A stretch of 64,000 nt of DNA from Pontibacillus marinus BH030004 = DSM 16465. GTDB taxonomy: Bacteria > Bacillota > Bacilli > Bacillales > BH030062. The notes under the pieces are model-generated. The model worked only from the letters and a program-made list of their open reading frames with translations, ran no database searches and was not told the DNA's origin. A program made the position numbers and the translations under genes. Location of the stretch: contig NZ_KE384330.1 in assembly GCF_000425225.1 (NCBI RefSeq), positions 135,598 through 199,597 on the forward strand. The letters are read 5' to 3'. Below, one piece after another: positions 23,319-31,646 of the stretch (positions within the stretch are counted from its first letter, which is position 1; each line of letters starts with the position of its first letter).

Positions 23319-23876
23319 TCATTCATATTGAGAGGGGTCCGTAAAGGTAGTGTATAACAGATAAATTGCAATACACACACCCATGGCTGCAGACCCCCAG
23401 CCAAGTGTGATTTGATCAATGAGCAAGTAGTTGTTGCACAATTGTTGGGTTACATTCAGATATAGCCATCCCATGCTTAAAAACAATATTGTGAACAAGA
23501 TGAAGACAGAATTTTTTAATGTAACATTAAGTCTCTTCCAACTGTCATAGAGGGGCACTCCCGCTAATAAGAATAAGCTCATAAACTTAAATACTTCTAC
23601 ACTTGGATACGTTAATGCATCATCCATAGTCCGAGGAATACTCCAATAGACTGCGATGATGACAAATAACGTAATTCCGGGTATTCCATTACCATTCCAC
23701 TTTTCCCAAAAATGAGGGAAATGTATTTGAAAGTAACGACCAAATAAGGCCCCAGCAATAACCAACAAAGGCATTTGCATGTGCATATGAATAATCATAA
23801 TGGATTCTAATAATGTCACTACAGGAGGAAGGGATAAAACGATAAAAAGTAAAAGGCCGATTAAAGATTGTTTCAT
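23319..23876 (-). CDS. Membrane protein of the CuA-oxidoreductase operon
   Basis: A 185-aa protein with about five hydrophobic segments; last gene of the operon, its ATG overlapping the SCO gene by 4 bp. A striking IIHMHMQMPLLV stretch (near residues 28-39) carries two His and three Met in a membrane segment, a pattern suited to copper or haem handling. I do not recognise the family with certainty; a CtaG-like assembly factor or a small extra subunit are both possible. Coupling to the SCO protein favours a role in metal-centre assembly. Confidence 0.65.
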   Translation of the reverse strand: MKQSLIGLLLFIVLSLPPVVTLLESIMIIHMHMQMPLLVIAGALFGRYFQIHFPHFWEKWNGNGIPGITLFVIIAVYWSIPRTMDDALTYPSVEVFKFMSLFLLAGVPLYDSWKRLNVTLKNSVFILFTILFLSMGWLYLNVTQQLCNNYLLIDQITLGWGSAAMGVCIAIYLLYTTFTDPSQYE

Positions 23877-24505
23877 TTCTTTCCTCCCCCTTGTTCAAGT
23901 AGTTCAACAATTGTATCCGCAGCTTCTTCAATTTTTGTATAATCCATGACCTCTGTAAGAGCACCCTTTTGATTTACTAAATAAAAGGCTGAGTTATGTG
24001 CGAAATTCCCATTCTCATCGGGAATTACAATAACACCGAACACATCTAATAACGATTCTAATTCTACTGGGTTCGGAATTCTTGCCATCCTCCATGTCTC
24101 TCCATCACTCTTGAAGTATTTTTGATAGGATCGTAACGTAGCTGGACCATCACGATCTGTGTCAAAACTAATACTTAAAAATACAATGTCTTCTCCTAAG
24201 TATGTCTTCGGAATACGCTCATAGACACGTTCCATATTTCTCTCTAGCTGAGGACAGACTGTTGAGCAAGCTGTGTAAAAAAACGTCACCAACATATATT
24301 TCCCTTTAAATGTAGAGGAGAGGTATGATTGACCTTCACTATCCTCTAATGTTATTTCCGGAAACTGAGGTTTTTCCTCCATTAATTGATTCACTCTAGC
24401 CCCCTCTGCAGTAAATACTTGAAACCCATCTGTTCCTAGATAGAACAATGTACCTCCAAACAGTAATACAAGTACCATGGCCAATCCTTGATTGTTATTC
24501 ACCAC
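23873..24505 (-). CDS. SCO1/SenC family copper chaperone
   Basis: A membrane-anchored thioredoxin-fold protein that delivers copper to, or reduces, CuA sites. The start is taken at GTG 24505 (second choice GTG 24502) behind GGAGAGGGGGG; a longer frame from 24580 has no ribosome binding site. It then has about 210 aa with an N-terminal anchor (GLAMVLVLLFGGTLFYLG). The copper-binding Cys80-x3-Cys84 lies in FYTACSTVCPQLERN, and the conserved His in NFAHNSAFYLV. It follows the catalytic subunit gene of a CuA enzyme, which is its evident client. Confidence 0.88.
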   Translation of the reverse strand: MVNNNQGLAMVLVLLFGGTLFYLGTDGFQVFTAEGARVNQLMEEKPQFPEITLEDSEGQSYLSSTFKGKYMLVTFFYTACSTVCPQLERNMERVYERIPKTYLGEDIVFLSISFDTDRDGPATLRSYQKYFKSDGETWRMARIPNPVELESLLDVFGVIVIPDENGNFAHNSAFYLVNQKGALTEVMDYTKIEEAADTIVELLEQGGGKK

Positions 24506-24573
24506 TATCCCCCCTCTCCTATTGTTGAAAAAAATAGAGAGATAGCCTATGAACAGACTACCTCTTTGTTTTA

Positions 24574-26253
24574 TTACCACGTTTTAATAGGTGGAGACCC
24601 TGGAGGCGCATTGATCGTGAAATCCACGATTGGAATTACATACCCCATGGCAATCAGTAATAGCATAATCACTATCCAATTCCCCCAACGTTCCGTCCAA
24701 TATGGAGTATAGGTATCATGTTCTTCCCTTTCAGCGATCGGAAATTCTGTTTTCCCTTTCGGCGCTCGAAACATGAGATGAAAAACAGCATACACTTGCA
24801 ACAGGACACCTACGATTAATAGAACCCCACCAATTGCGATAAGGATCATGAATGGATCCCATCCCATTGCAGTGGCACTCTCTCCATAAGTGGTATAAGA
24901 CGTTCTGCGTGGTGCACCAAGTAACCCAACATAGTGCATGGACCCAGCCATAAACAGCATACCAACTGTCCAAATGAACGTCTGAATTACCCCTAAGCGA
25001 TTGATCTTCGGTGTTAATGTGCGATTAGAAATATAAGGGACTAACCAATAGGTAATCCCAAAGAACGTTAAGATAACCGAAGTTCCTACCGTTATGTGAA
25101 AATGTCCTACAATCCACATCGTGTTATGCACGACTTGATTCAATTGGTTCGTTGATTGAACAATCCCACCAGCGCCCCCGACTATAAAGGCAATCATTGC
25201 AATCATTGGGGCTAAGAACCGAACATCACCCCAAGGCAATTTTTTGTACCAACCTAATAAACCTTTTCCACCTTGCTTCCGACCTGTCCGTTCAAATACA
25301 GAGAACATCGCATAAGCCGTCATTAAAGATGGAAACGCGATTGATAGACTCATAAAGACATGCAAGAATTTCACTTCCTGAGAAATTCCGGGATCAACGA
25401 TTTGATGATGAAACCCGCCCGGTATATTCATAACAACAAGCAAAATAACTACAATCCGAGTTAATGTATCACTAAAACGGCGACCTCCAATAACTTTCGG
25501 AACAATGACATACCACGCAGAGACTGCTGTCAGATACCATATGTTAACCAACGTATGTCCAAATGCCCAAAACAGAGTCCGACTTAACATCACATTAATC
25601 GTTTCCACCCATCCAAAAGCCCAAGGAATAATCATAAAGACTTCTATTGCTACAGGGATACTCCCAAAAAACAAGAGAACAAATACACCCGTTGCAAAGA
25701 ATGAAAAGATCGGTAAATTTTGTCCTCGATTATTTTTTCTCCAATGAGCAACATTGATGAACGCCCCAAATGCACACATCCAAACTCCTAAAACAATAAG
25801 CACTAATCCAATGTAGAAATAAGGAGATGCGGCCATTGGAGGGTAGAACGTATATAAAACAGATGCTTGATTTAACAGAATTGGGATAACGGCAAACACA
25901 AAACCCACGATCTTCAAACTAAATCCAATCCACGCCATCTTTCTTACTTTTGGCAGAAGACCTCCTAAAGTATGAGACAAGCCCGCATAAAAATAACCGA
26001 TTGTAAAGAAGGCCGTTAACACAAGAACTAATAACACTCCATGAGCTGTTAAAACTTGATAATAATTTAACCAATAGGGCAGTTCTAACATTCCTGCACG
26101 ATTAAGCCCTTGCAATAACCCTAATATCCCGCCAAGCAGTAATGCTACAAAAGCTACAAATAGATATGATTTCGATATTCTAGCATCCTCTCGCTGAAGT
26201 CCCATGTACCGATTTACTTTTTGTATATAGGATTCCTTAAGTGCTGTTTCCAT
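24574..26253 (-). CDS. Haem-copper enzyme subunit I, probable CuA-type nitric oxide reductase
   Basis: A 559-aa, 13-14-helix protein of the ba3-type (B family) haem-copper superfamily. All metal ligands fall at the numbers of Thermus ba3 oxidase: His233 (LFWAFGH), His282 and His283 (GGFHHQIVDPG) for CuB, His384 and His386 (VGHFHITVG) for the two haems, with His71 as the other low-spin ligand. The residue at position 237, which in oxygen reductases is the Tyr cross-linked to His233, is Asn (HTLVN). Loss of this Tyr is typical of nitric oxide reductases derived from this family; CuA-NOR of Bacillus azotoformans is the known relative. Fnr control and a neighbouring NO-repair gene agree. Annotation as cytochrome c oxidase would be the usual automatic call. 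Confidence 0.75.
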   Translation of the reverse strand: METALKESYIQKVNRYMGLQREDARISKSYLFVAFVALLLGGILGLLQGLNRAGMLELPYWLNYYQVLTAHGVLLVLVLTAFFTIGYFYAGLSHTLGGLLPKVRKMAWIGFSLKIVGFVFAVIPILLNQASVLYTFYPPMAASPYFYIGLVLIVLGVWMCAFGAFINVAHWRKNNRGQNLPIFSFFATGVFVLLFFGSIPVAIEVFMIIPWAFGWVETINVMLSRTLFWAFGHTLVNIWYLTAVSAWYVIVPKVIGGRRFSDTLTRIVVILLVVMNIPGGFHHQIVDPGISQEVKFLHVFMSLSIAFPSLMTAYAMFSVFERTGRKQGGKGLLGWYKKLPWGDVRFLAPMIAMIAFIVGGAGGIVQSTNQLNQVVHNTMWIVGHFHITVGTSVILTFFGITYWLVPYISNRTLTPKINRLGVIQTFIWTVGMLFMAGSMHYVGLLGAPRRTSYTTYGESATAMGWDPFMILIAIGGVLLIVGVLLQVYAVFHLMFRAPKGKTEFPIAEREEHDTYTPYWTERWGNWIVIMLLLIAMGYVIPIVDFTINAPPGSPPIKTW

Positions 26254-26265
26254 TGCTGTCCCCCC

Positions 26266-26727
26266 TTATTTCACATTAATAGTTGTACTCATTAATTGAT
26301 GGCCTGCACCACAATACTCATTACATAAAACCAAGTATTCACCAGGACGATCAAATGTCTGAGTGATTTTTTGTATATGACCAGGCATAACCATAGCATT
26401 AATATTTGTTCCAGCTACCTGAAAACCATGCGTTACGTCTTTTGAAGTTAAAATAAAATGAACTGTTGCACCTGCAGGAATTTCTATATCACTTGGATTA
26501 AAACTAAATATTTGCATCGTCATAACAACTTCATATTCATTTTCTCCAATCTTTTTAATCCCTGGTTGATCGAATGGTGCTGTTTCATCTACCTTCTGTG
26601 GATCGATTGTCTCACCGTGACTAGGTGGCCCCATTTCCAAAGCAAAGGTTTGATATCCTGTAGCAAGCATAAAAGCCATCAACATACCAAAACTTAAAGC
26701 AAGCCATATCATTTCAGATTTACTCAT
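26266..26727 (-). CDS. CuA-containing subunit II of the haem-copper enzyme
   Basis: A 153-aa subunit with one N-terminal membrane helix (about 8-29) and an external cupredoxin domain. CuA ligands are all present: His100 (DVTHGF), Cys135, Glu137 (backbone), Cys139, His143 and Met146 (CNEYCGAGHQLM). It takes electrons from a membrane c-type cytochrome. It is short, as in ba3 oxidases and CuA-NOR, and lies 12 bp before subunit I. Its presence separates this enzyme from quinol NORs of the qNor type. Confidence 0.9.
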   Translation of the reverse strand: MSKSEMIWLALSFGMLMAFMLATGYQTFALEMGPPSHGETIDPQKVDETAPFDQPGIKKIGENEYEVVMTMQIFSFNPSDIEIPAGATVHFILTSKDVTHGFQVAGTNINAMVMPGHIQKITQTFDRPGEYLVLCNEYCGAGHQLMSTTINVK

Positions 26728-26739
26728 GTCTATCCCCCC

Positions 26740-26892
26740 TTATATTCGAAACATATAAAGTCCGTATAAAATGATATACGTAACCAAAATCACTGCAGCC
26801 AACACACCAAGAGAAAAATATGTTCCTTTCGATGAAGTCTTAGGTTCTTGGTCTAAATCTTCATTGTGATCCAAGCCTGAATCTGCTGCCAT
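26740..26892 (-). CDS. Subunit IIa-like single-helix protein, 50 aa
   Basis: A 50-aa open frame with an AGGGG ribosome site 9-10 nt before its ATG at 26892. It has a charged N-terminus (residues 1-23) and one membrane helix (about 25-47, TYFSLGVLAAVILVTYIILYGLY in shorter parts). Its position directly upstream of subunit II and its length match subunit IIa of ba3-type enzymes. It is the first gene of the five-gene operon. Confidence 0.78.
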   Translation of the reverse strand: MAADSGLDHNEDLDQEPKTSSKGTYFSLGVLAAVILVTYIILYGLYMFRI

Positions 26893-26924
26893 TGAAATCA
26901 GCCCCTTTATCTAGATTTGTCTTC

Positions 26925-26967
26925 AGCTTAATTGATAACCATTTTCAATGATGTGAAATAAATCACA
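26925..26967 (-). promoter_or_regulatory. Fnr-type promoter of the CuA-oxidoreductase operon
   Basis: Perfect TGTGAAATAAATCACA at 26952-26967, with a weak TAAGCT at 26925-26930 on the minus strand, 29.5 bp from the dyad centre and about 30 bp before the subunit IIa gene. Confidence 0.65.
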
Positions 26968-27075
26968 GGGGATGATATGCAAAGCTTTAAAACATGTGCT
27001 AGCTTTAGAGGATCAGAGGTTTTTGACAATTCGGTGAACATAAAAAAAGATGAGGCTTAGCTACTATCTTCAAAC

Positions 27076-27110
27076 AAAAATCCGCATGTTCAGTTGAACA
27101 TGCGGATTAT
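27076..27110 (-). terminator. Terminator after the YhcN-type gene
   Basis: AATCCGCATGTTC pairs with GAACATGCGGATT around a 4-nt loop and runs into TTTTGTTT on the minus strand. Confidence 0.85.
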
Positions 27111-27115
27111 CGAGG

Positions 27116-27544
27116 TTATTGACTCACATAAACTCGGATTTTATAGCGCGGTAGTGCACCTTCGATATTTCTGCGGAGTTTGTTCGTTAAAGCAATACGT
27201 TCGTCACTTCCGCTTATATCCGTTGCTTTTACGCGAACGTGAGCTGTACTTCCGTTAAAGTTAACACGGCGAACCTCAACATTGGGAACTTCTTCGACTG
27301 CTTCAAAGATTTTTTGCTTGTCTTGTTTAAGTCCCCATGTTTCACCTACTTGGTTCATTTGCATTGGGCTTTCGTTTTGTAGATTGTAGCCATTTTTCGT
27401 TGGGTTGTGATCTCTAAAGGTGTCCGTATTTTTCTGATTCAAGGATTGAACGTCACGAACTTCTTGTGTTCCTTGAGGATTTGTTGCACAAGCTCCTAGT
27501 ATAAGTGCCATCATTATGGTTATGCTTACCATCATAAATCGCAT
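27116..27544 (-). CDS. YhcN/YlaJ-family sporulation lipoprotein
   Basis: A 142-aa lipoprotein. The ATG at 27544 has an ideal AAAGGAGGA site; a longer frame upstream does not. The signal sequence MRFMMVSITIMMALILGAC ends in the lipobox LGAC (Cys19). The rest has the YhcN/YlaJ pattern with a C-terminal domain (VEEVPNVEVRRVNFNGSTAHVRVKATD near 77-103). Family members are membrane-attached proteins made during sporulation, some affecting germination. No sporulation sigma promoter was identified with confidence here. Confidence 0.8.
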   Translation of the reverse strand: MRFMMVSITIMMALILGACATNPQGTQEVRDVQSLNQKNTDTFRDHNPTKNGYNLQNESPMQMNQVGETWGLKQDKQKIFEAVEEVPNVEVRRVNFNGSTAHVRVKATDISGSDERIALTNKLRRNIEGALPRYKIRVYVSQ

Positions 27545-27624
27545 TGTGGGTCCTCCTTTTACCTGATTTGGTATTAGCTTGCCCACAAGCGTCCGTACTA
27601 CAAATAGCATTTTTTGGTTAAAGA

Positions 27625-27650
27625 AAAACCTCGCTGCGAGAGCGAGGTTT
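27625..27650 (-). terminator. Terminator after tdk
   Basis: AAACCTCGC pairs with GCGAGGTTT across an 8-nt loop, and T-rich sequence follows on the minus strand. Confidence 0.8.
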
Positions 27651-28260
27651 ACTGAGATTGTTTTTCTTTTAAGATGTGCCTGGGTCTGTTTGGTACTTCA
27701 TGATGATGACGGCATCTTGGCTCGTACGATTCTGATGCTCCTACAAGGATTACCGGATCATCGTAGGAAGCTGGTTTGCCATCAATTAAACGTTGTGTGC
27801 GACTTGCTGGGGATCCGCAAACTGGACAAATGGCGCTTAACTTCGTAACAGATTCTGCTAATGCCATTAGGTGCGGAACACTAGCGAAGGGTTTCCCGCG
27901 GAAGTCCAAATCAAGTCCAGCCACAATAACACGATGTCCACGTTCAGCTAAGGTTTGCGCAACCTCAACGACATTTTCATCAAAAAATTGCACTTCATCA
28001 ATTCCGATGATATCGACATTTTCATCAATGTAGTCAAACATATCCTCAGAGTTTTCGATCGGACGAGCTAAAATCGACGTTCCATTGTGAGAGACAATGG
28101 ATTCTTCAGAATAACGATTATCGATGATTGGCTTAAATACGCGTACGGAAAGGTTTCCGTATGTAGCACGTCGTACTCTGCGAATCAGTTCTTCTGATTT
28201 TCCTGAGAACATGCTACCACAGATGACTTCGAGCCAACCGCTTTGTTTCATTACATGCAC
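27649..28260 (-). CDS. tdk: Thymidine kinase
   Basis: A type II thymidine kinase phosphorylating thymidine with ATP in the salvage pathway. The start is taken at GTG 28260, giving [15 protein letters not shown] (compare the B. subtilis start MYIMKQSGW), because AGGGAGAG lies 8 nt before it; length 203 aa. The P-loop [14 protein letters not shown] is near residues 15-28, and GIDEVQFFD near 91-99 holds the catalytic-base region. Zinc ligands are in CPVCG near 148-152 and RCRHHH near 185-190. It lies ahead of rpmE and rho as in B. subtilis; upstream order on the other side is interrupted by the respiration island. Confidence 0.93.
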   Translation of the reverse strand: MHVMKQSGWLEVICGSMFSGKSEELIRRVRRATYGNLSVRVFKPIIDNRYSEESIVSHNGTSILARPIENSEDMFDYIDENVDIIGIDEVQFFDENVVEVAQTLAERGHRVIVAGLDLDFRGKPFASVPHLMALAESVTKLSAICPVCGSPASRTQRLIDGKPASYDDPVILVGASESYEPRCRHHHEVPNRPRHILKEKQSQ

Positions 28261-28436
28261 AAGCGGGTCTCTCCCTTCTACTTTCGTGACTTTTCTCAAA
28301 GGTTGTCCATTTATCATTTACTAAAACATTATATACATAATCATTGCGTAAAGCTGGTTAATCTCACCAGCCTTCTATTCATTAAAATAAGAGTTGACAA
28401 GCCTCTACTTCAATGAATTTTAACTCCTTAACGTAT

Positions 28437-28478
28437 AAAAAAACAGGCAAAAGGATAGACAATTTGCCTGTTTTTAAA
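28437..28478 (-). terminator. Terminator after rpmE
   Basis: AAACAGGCAA pairs with TTGCCTGTTT around a roughly 15-nt loop, followed by a T tract on the minus strand. Confidence 0.8.
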
Positions 28479-28494
28479 TTCAAGTAAGAAAAAC

Positions 28495-28740
28495 TTACTT
28501 AATGTTGTATTTTTTCTTAAAGCGATCTACACGGCCACCAGCTTTGTCAGCTTTCTGCTTACCTGTGTAGAATGGGTGTGAAGCTGAACTAATTTCAACA
28601 CGGATTAATGGGTACGTGTTACCGTCTTCCCACTCAATAGTCTCCTCAGAGCTAAGTGTAGAACCCGTTAGAAATTTGAATTCAGAACTAGTGTCTAGGA
28701 ATACTACCTTACGATAATTCGGGTGAAGTCCTTCCTTCAT
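28495..28740 (-). CDS. rpmE2: Ribosomal protein bL31, zinc-free type B
   Basis: An 81-aa bL31 protein ([19 protein letters not shown]...). It contains no cysteine, so it lacks the zinc-binding CxxC of type A bL31, and it has the type B insertion ([35 protein letters not shown]). In B. subtilis the gene at this locus (rpmE) is the zinc-binding form and the type B gene ytiA is elsewhere under Zur. Here the rpmE locus carries the zinc-free form with a standard sigma-A promoter and no clear Zur box, so it may be the main bL31. Confidence 0.93.
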   Translation of the reverse strand: MKEGLHPNYRKVVFLDTSSEFKFLTGSTLSSEETIEWEDGNTYPLIRVEISSASHPFYTGKQKADKAGGRVDRFKKKYNIK

Positions 28741-28838
28741 GCTTTTCCACTCCTTATTGCCCTGAACCCTTGGGGAACAGAGTTAGTTTAAGAGTCGGTA
28801 TTTGGCTGACTTCTATCAGCCTCTATCGAAACTCACAT
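28741..28838 (-). promoter_or_regulatory. Structured 5' leader of rpmE, possible L31 leader
   Basis: About 95 nt between the predicted start of transcription and the rpmE ATG. It can fold GGCTGA/TCAGCC (6 bp) inside GAGT/ACTC, then a second hairpin CTG-CCC/GGG-CAG just before the ribosome site. Ribosomal protein L31 leaders are known in Firmicutes as autoregulatory RNAs. Whether this belongs to that class needs a covariance-model match. Confidence 0.45.
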
Positions 28839-28844
28839 AGAAAG

Positions 28845-28873
28845 ATTATAACAAGGTCACATTAAAGTTGCAA
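28845..28873 (-). promoter_or_regulatory. Sigma-A promoter of rpmE
   Basis: TTGCAA (28868-28873), a 17-bp spacer and a perfect TATAAT (28845-28850) on the minus strand. Confidence 0.75.
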
Positions 28874-28897
28874 CCTATCTTTTTAGATTAAAAATGG

Positions 28898-30187
28898 CTA
28901 CGAGCGGCGAGAATTCTTCTTTCCTTTCATTTCTTCATCCATAATTTGAAAAAATTCTTCGTTATTTTTGGATGATTTTAAGCGACGTAGGAATCGATCA
29001 ACGAAGTCAGGCTGGTCTCCCATTGTTCTGCGGATCGCCCAAATCTTCTCAATGTGATCTTTTGGTAGAAGAAGTTCTTCTTTTCGTGTACCAGAACGCA
29101 TGATATCGATCGCTGGGAAAATACGGCGTTCAGCAAGATTACGATCAAGATGTAATTCCATGTTTCCTGTACCTTTAAACTCTTCATAAATTACATCATC
29201 CATACGAGAACCTGTATCGACTAGTGCTGTCGCAAGAATCGTTAGGCTACCACCTTCTTCAATGTTACGTGCAGCACCGAAGAAACGTTTTGGACGGTGG
29301 AATGCAGCTGGGTCAATACCTCCAGAAAGCGTACGACCACTTGGTGGAATCACTAAGTTATACGCACGAGCCAGACGCGTAATACTATCCATTAAGATAA
29401 TTACGTCTTTTTTGTGCTCTACTAGACGCATGGCACGTTCTAAAACAAGCTCGGATACTTTAATATGGTTTTCTGGTACCTCATCAAATGTTGAGCTTAC
29501 AACATCAACACCATCCTGGACGGAACGCTCGATATCTGTTACTTCCTCTGGACGCTCATCCACAAGCAAGATAATCAACTTCGAGTCTGGGTGGTTTTTA
29601 GAAATGCTGTTTGCGATTTGCTTAAGCAACATCGTTTTACCGGCTTTTGGTGGCGCCACAACTAAACCACGCTGTCCAAAACCAACAGGCGTCATAAGAT
29701 CAATGATTCGCGTTGATAGTTTTTTACTTTCCGTTTCTAGCCCCATCTTAGAATCTGGATATAATGGCGTTAGAGCTGGGAAGTGTACACGTTCTTTAGC
29801 CGTTTCAGGGTTTTCACCATTGACTGCATCAACATGTAAAAGACCGTAGTAACGTTCATTTTCTTTTGGAGGGCGTACCTTACCGGATACTTTATCTCCG
29901 TTTCTTAAATCAAAACGGCGAATTTGAGAAGCAGAAATGTAGATATCTTCAGCACTTGGTGAATAGTTGATCGGACGTAAGAATCCGAATCCTTCAGAAG
30001 GGATAATTTCAAGAATACCATCCATAAATAGAAATCCGTCTTTTTCAGCTTGTGCTTTTAAAATAGCAAAAATAAGTTCACGTTTTGTCAGCTTCGCATA
30101 ATAAGAAACACGATATTCTTTGGCGAGCGCATATAACTCTTTTAAATTTAATGTCTCTAAATGCGAAATAGATAATGAAGCAGACAC
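28898..30187 (-). CDS. rho: Transcription termination factor Rho
   Basis: A hexameric RNA helicase that ends transcription. GTG 30187 is preferred, giving 429 aa and the N-terminus [19 protein letters not shown], close to B. subtilis Rho; an ATG 33 bp upstream has no ribosome site. Domains: Rho N-terminal helical part (about 10-50), cold-shock RNA-binding domain ([17 protein letters not shown] near 55-71), and ATPase with Walker [14 protein letters not shown] near 176-188 and [11 protein letters not shown] near 210-220. It lies between glpX and rpmE as in B. subtilis. Confidence 0.95.
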   Translation of the reverse strand: MSASLSISHLETLNLKELYALAKEYRVSYYAKLTKRELIFAILKAQAEKDGFLFMDGILEIIPSEGFGFLRPINYSPSAEDIYISASQIRRFDLRNGDKVSGKVRPPKENERYYGLLHVDAVNGENPETAKERVHFPALTPLYPDSKMGLETESKKLSTRIIDLMTPVGFGQRGLVVAPPKAGKTMLLKQIANSISKNHPDSKLIILLVDERPEEVTDIERSVQDGVDVVSSTFDEVPENHIKVSELVLERAMRLVEHKKDVIILMDSITRLARAYNLVIPPSGRTLSGGIDPAAFHRPKRFFGAARNIEEGGSLTILATALVDTGSRMDDVIYEEFKGTGNMELHLDRNLAERRIFPAIDIMRSGTRKEELLLPKDHIEKIWAIRRTMGDQPDFVDRFLRRLKSSKNNEEFFQIMDEEMKGKKNSRRS

Positions 30188-30488
30188 AATATCACCACAC
30201 CTGTATTTTATTTTACTCATTATTGGAAAACAAAGATCATTAATCGCGATTGAACATAAGTCGTTTAATCGTTTGATCGTTAGAGTCTTACTATTAATTT
30301 GAAAGAAAAGTTGAAATAGCTTCTGTTTTCAGGGACAAAATATACTCATTTGAAGGAAAATTATTAGAAGCTAGAATGGAAGTTTGCCAACGGGGCTTAA
30401 AAACTATGAATACATTTATTTAACATCTATCATTTTAACCTTTTTCTATACCTTTATTCAACTAATTTTTATTTTTGGTACTTTTATT
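30188..30488 (-). other. rho upstream region, no gene seen
   Basis: About 300 AT-rich bases between glpX and rho. I see no convincing ORF, tRNA or strong promoter pair. It presumably holds the rho promoter and leader, which is autoregulated in B. subtilis. Confidence 0.5.
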
Positions 30489-30530
30489 CATAAAGGTGCC
30501 CACCCCGCTAAGGGGACAGGCACCTTTATG
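30489..30530 (-). terminator. Hairpin after glpX
   Basis: A 12-bp perfect stem (CATAAAGGTGCC / GGCACCTTTATG) with an inner CCCC/GGGG pairing, 6 bp after the glpX stop. No T tract follows on the minus strand. Similar AAAGGTGCC palindromes recur in Bacillaceae genomes, so it may be a repeat used as a terminator or RNA 3' end. Confidence 0.6.
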
Positions 30531-30535
30531 AATTG

Positions 30536-31501
30536 TTATTTTATAACGAGGTTCGGTTTCTTTTTAAGAGAGTGGTTTCCGTCAATAAAGCGAACAGTTC
30601 CGGATTTCGCACGCATAACTACCGTTTGCGTTGTGGCTTTCATCCCTTTAAACTGAACACCTTTTAGAAGTTCACCATCTGTTACACCTGTTGCTGCGAA
30701 GATGGCGTCATCTCCACCACAGAAGTCATCCATGTATAGAACACGGTCAATATCGTCTATGCCCATTTTCTCACAACGAGCTCTCTGTTCATCGTCTTCA
30801 GGAAGCAGTTTACCTTGGATATCGCCACCCAGGCATTTCAGCGCTGCTGCAGCTAAAACCCCTTCAGGCGCTCCTCCACTACCAAATAAAATGTCCACAC
30901 CTGTATGATCGAATGCTGTATTGATAGCCGCAGCTACATCACCATCTGAGATTAGCTTAATACGCGCACCAGTTTCACGAATTTCATCAATGATACCTTG
31001 GTGACGTTTGCGATTTAGTACGATTGCTACAACATCTTCAACATCTTTATTTTTAGCGGCAGCAACCGCTTTCAAATTATCCGTTACAGAAGCATTAATA
31101 TCTACTTTCCCAACGGCTTCAGGACCAACTGCAATTTTGTCCATATACATATCAGGTGCATGAAGTAACTTACTGTGGTCTGCCACAGCTAAAACGGATA
31201 AAGCATTCCAAGTACCTTGAGCTACGATGTTTGTTCCTTCTAAAGGATCAACAGCAACGTCCACGCGCGGGCCGTAACCGTTACCTAGTGTTTCTCCAAT
31301 ATAAAGCATAGGAGCCTCGTCCATTTCACCTTCTCCGATTACCACTCGGCCTTTCATAGGGATCGTGTCAAACACGTCACGCATGGCACTTGTTGCTGCG
31401 TCATCCGCTTCGTCCTTTTTACCTCTTCCCATCCATCGAGCTGATGATAATGCGGCTGCTTCTGTTACACGAACTAACTCCATTGTTAAACTTCTTTCCA
31501 T
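30536..31501 (-). CDS. glpX: Fructose-1,6-bisphosphatase class II
   Basis: A gluconeogenic phosphatase converting fructose-1,6-bisphosphate to fructose-6-phosphate. ATG 31501 follows GGGGAGGAA and gives 321 aa, the usual length, starting [18 protein letters not shown]. Metal and substrate motifs are [15 protein letters not shown] near residues 56-70 and [12 protein letters not shown] near 85-96; [15 protein letters not shown] near 187-201 is also conserved. It neighbours murZ, tal and fbaA, sharing a carbon-metabolism cluster with the latter two. Confidence 0.95.
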   Translation of the reverse strand: MERSLTMELVRVTEAAALSSARWMGRGKKDEADDAATSAMRDVFDTIPMKGRVVIGEGEMDEAPMLYIGETLGNGYGPRVDVAVDPLEGTNIVAQGTWNALSVLAVADHSKLLHAPDMYMDKIAVGPEAVGKVDINASVTDNLKAVAAAKNKDVEDVVAIVLNRKRHQGIIDEIRETGARIKLISDGDVAAAINTAFDHTGVDILFGSGGAPEGVLAAAALKCLGGDIQGKLLPEDDEQRARCEKMGIDDIDRVLYMDDFCGGDDAIFAATGVTDGELLKGVQFKGMKATTQTVVMRAKSGTVRFIDGNHSLKKKPNLVIK

Positions 31502-31646
31502 CGTTTGCTTCCTCCCCTTGTGCTTCTCTGTTTTGTGTCTTACTTCCCCTTTCAATAAACGAATCATTCTCTATGTAAAAATATGTAGCAGAGTTCGACT
31601 TACAATTAGTAGCCGAACTCTTTATAAAATACTTTTTGAACTTTTC

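Noticed and set aside
24574..26253. Reading subunit I as an ordinary ba3-type oxygen reductase
   Set aside because: All ligands fit but the cross-linked Tyr position is Asn and the operon is under an Fnr box beside NO-stress genes; kept as the main alternative only.
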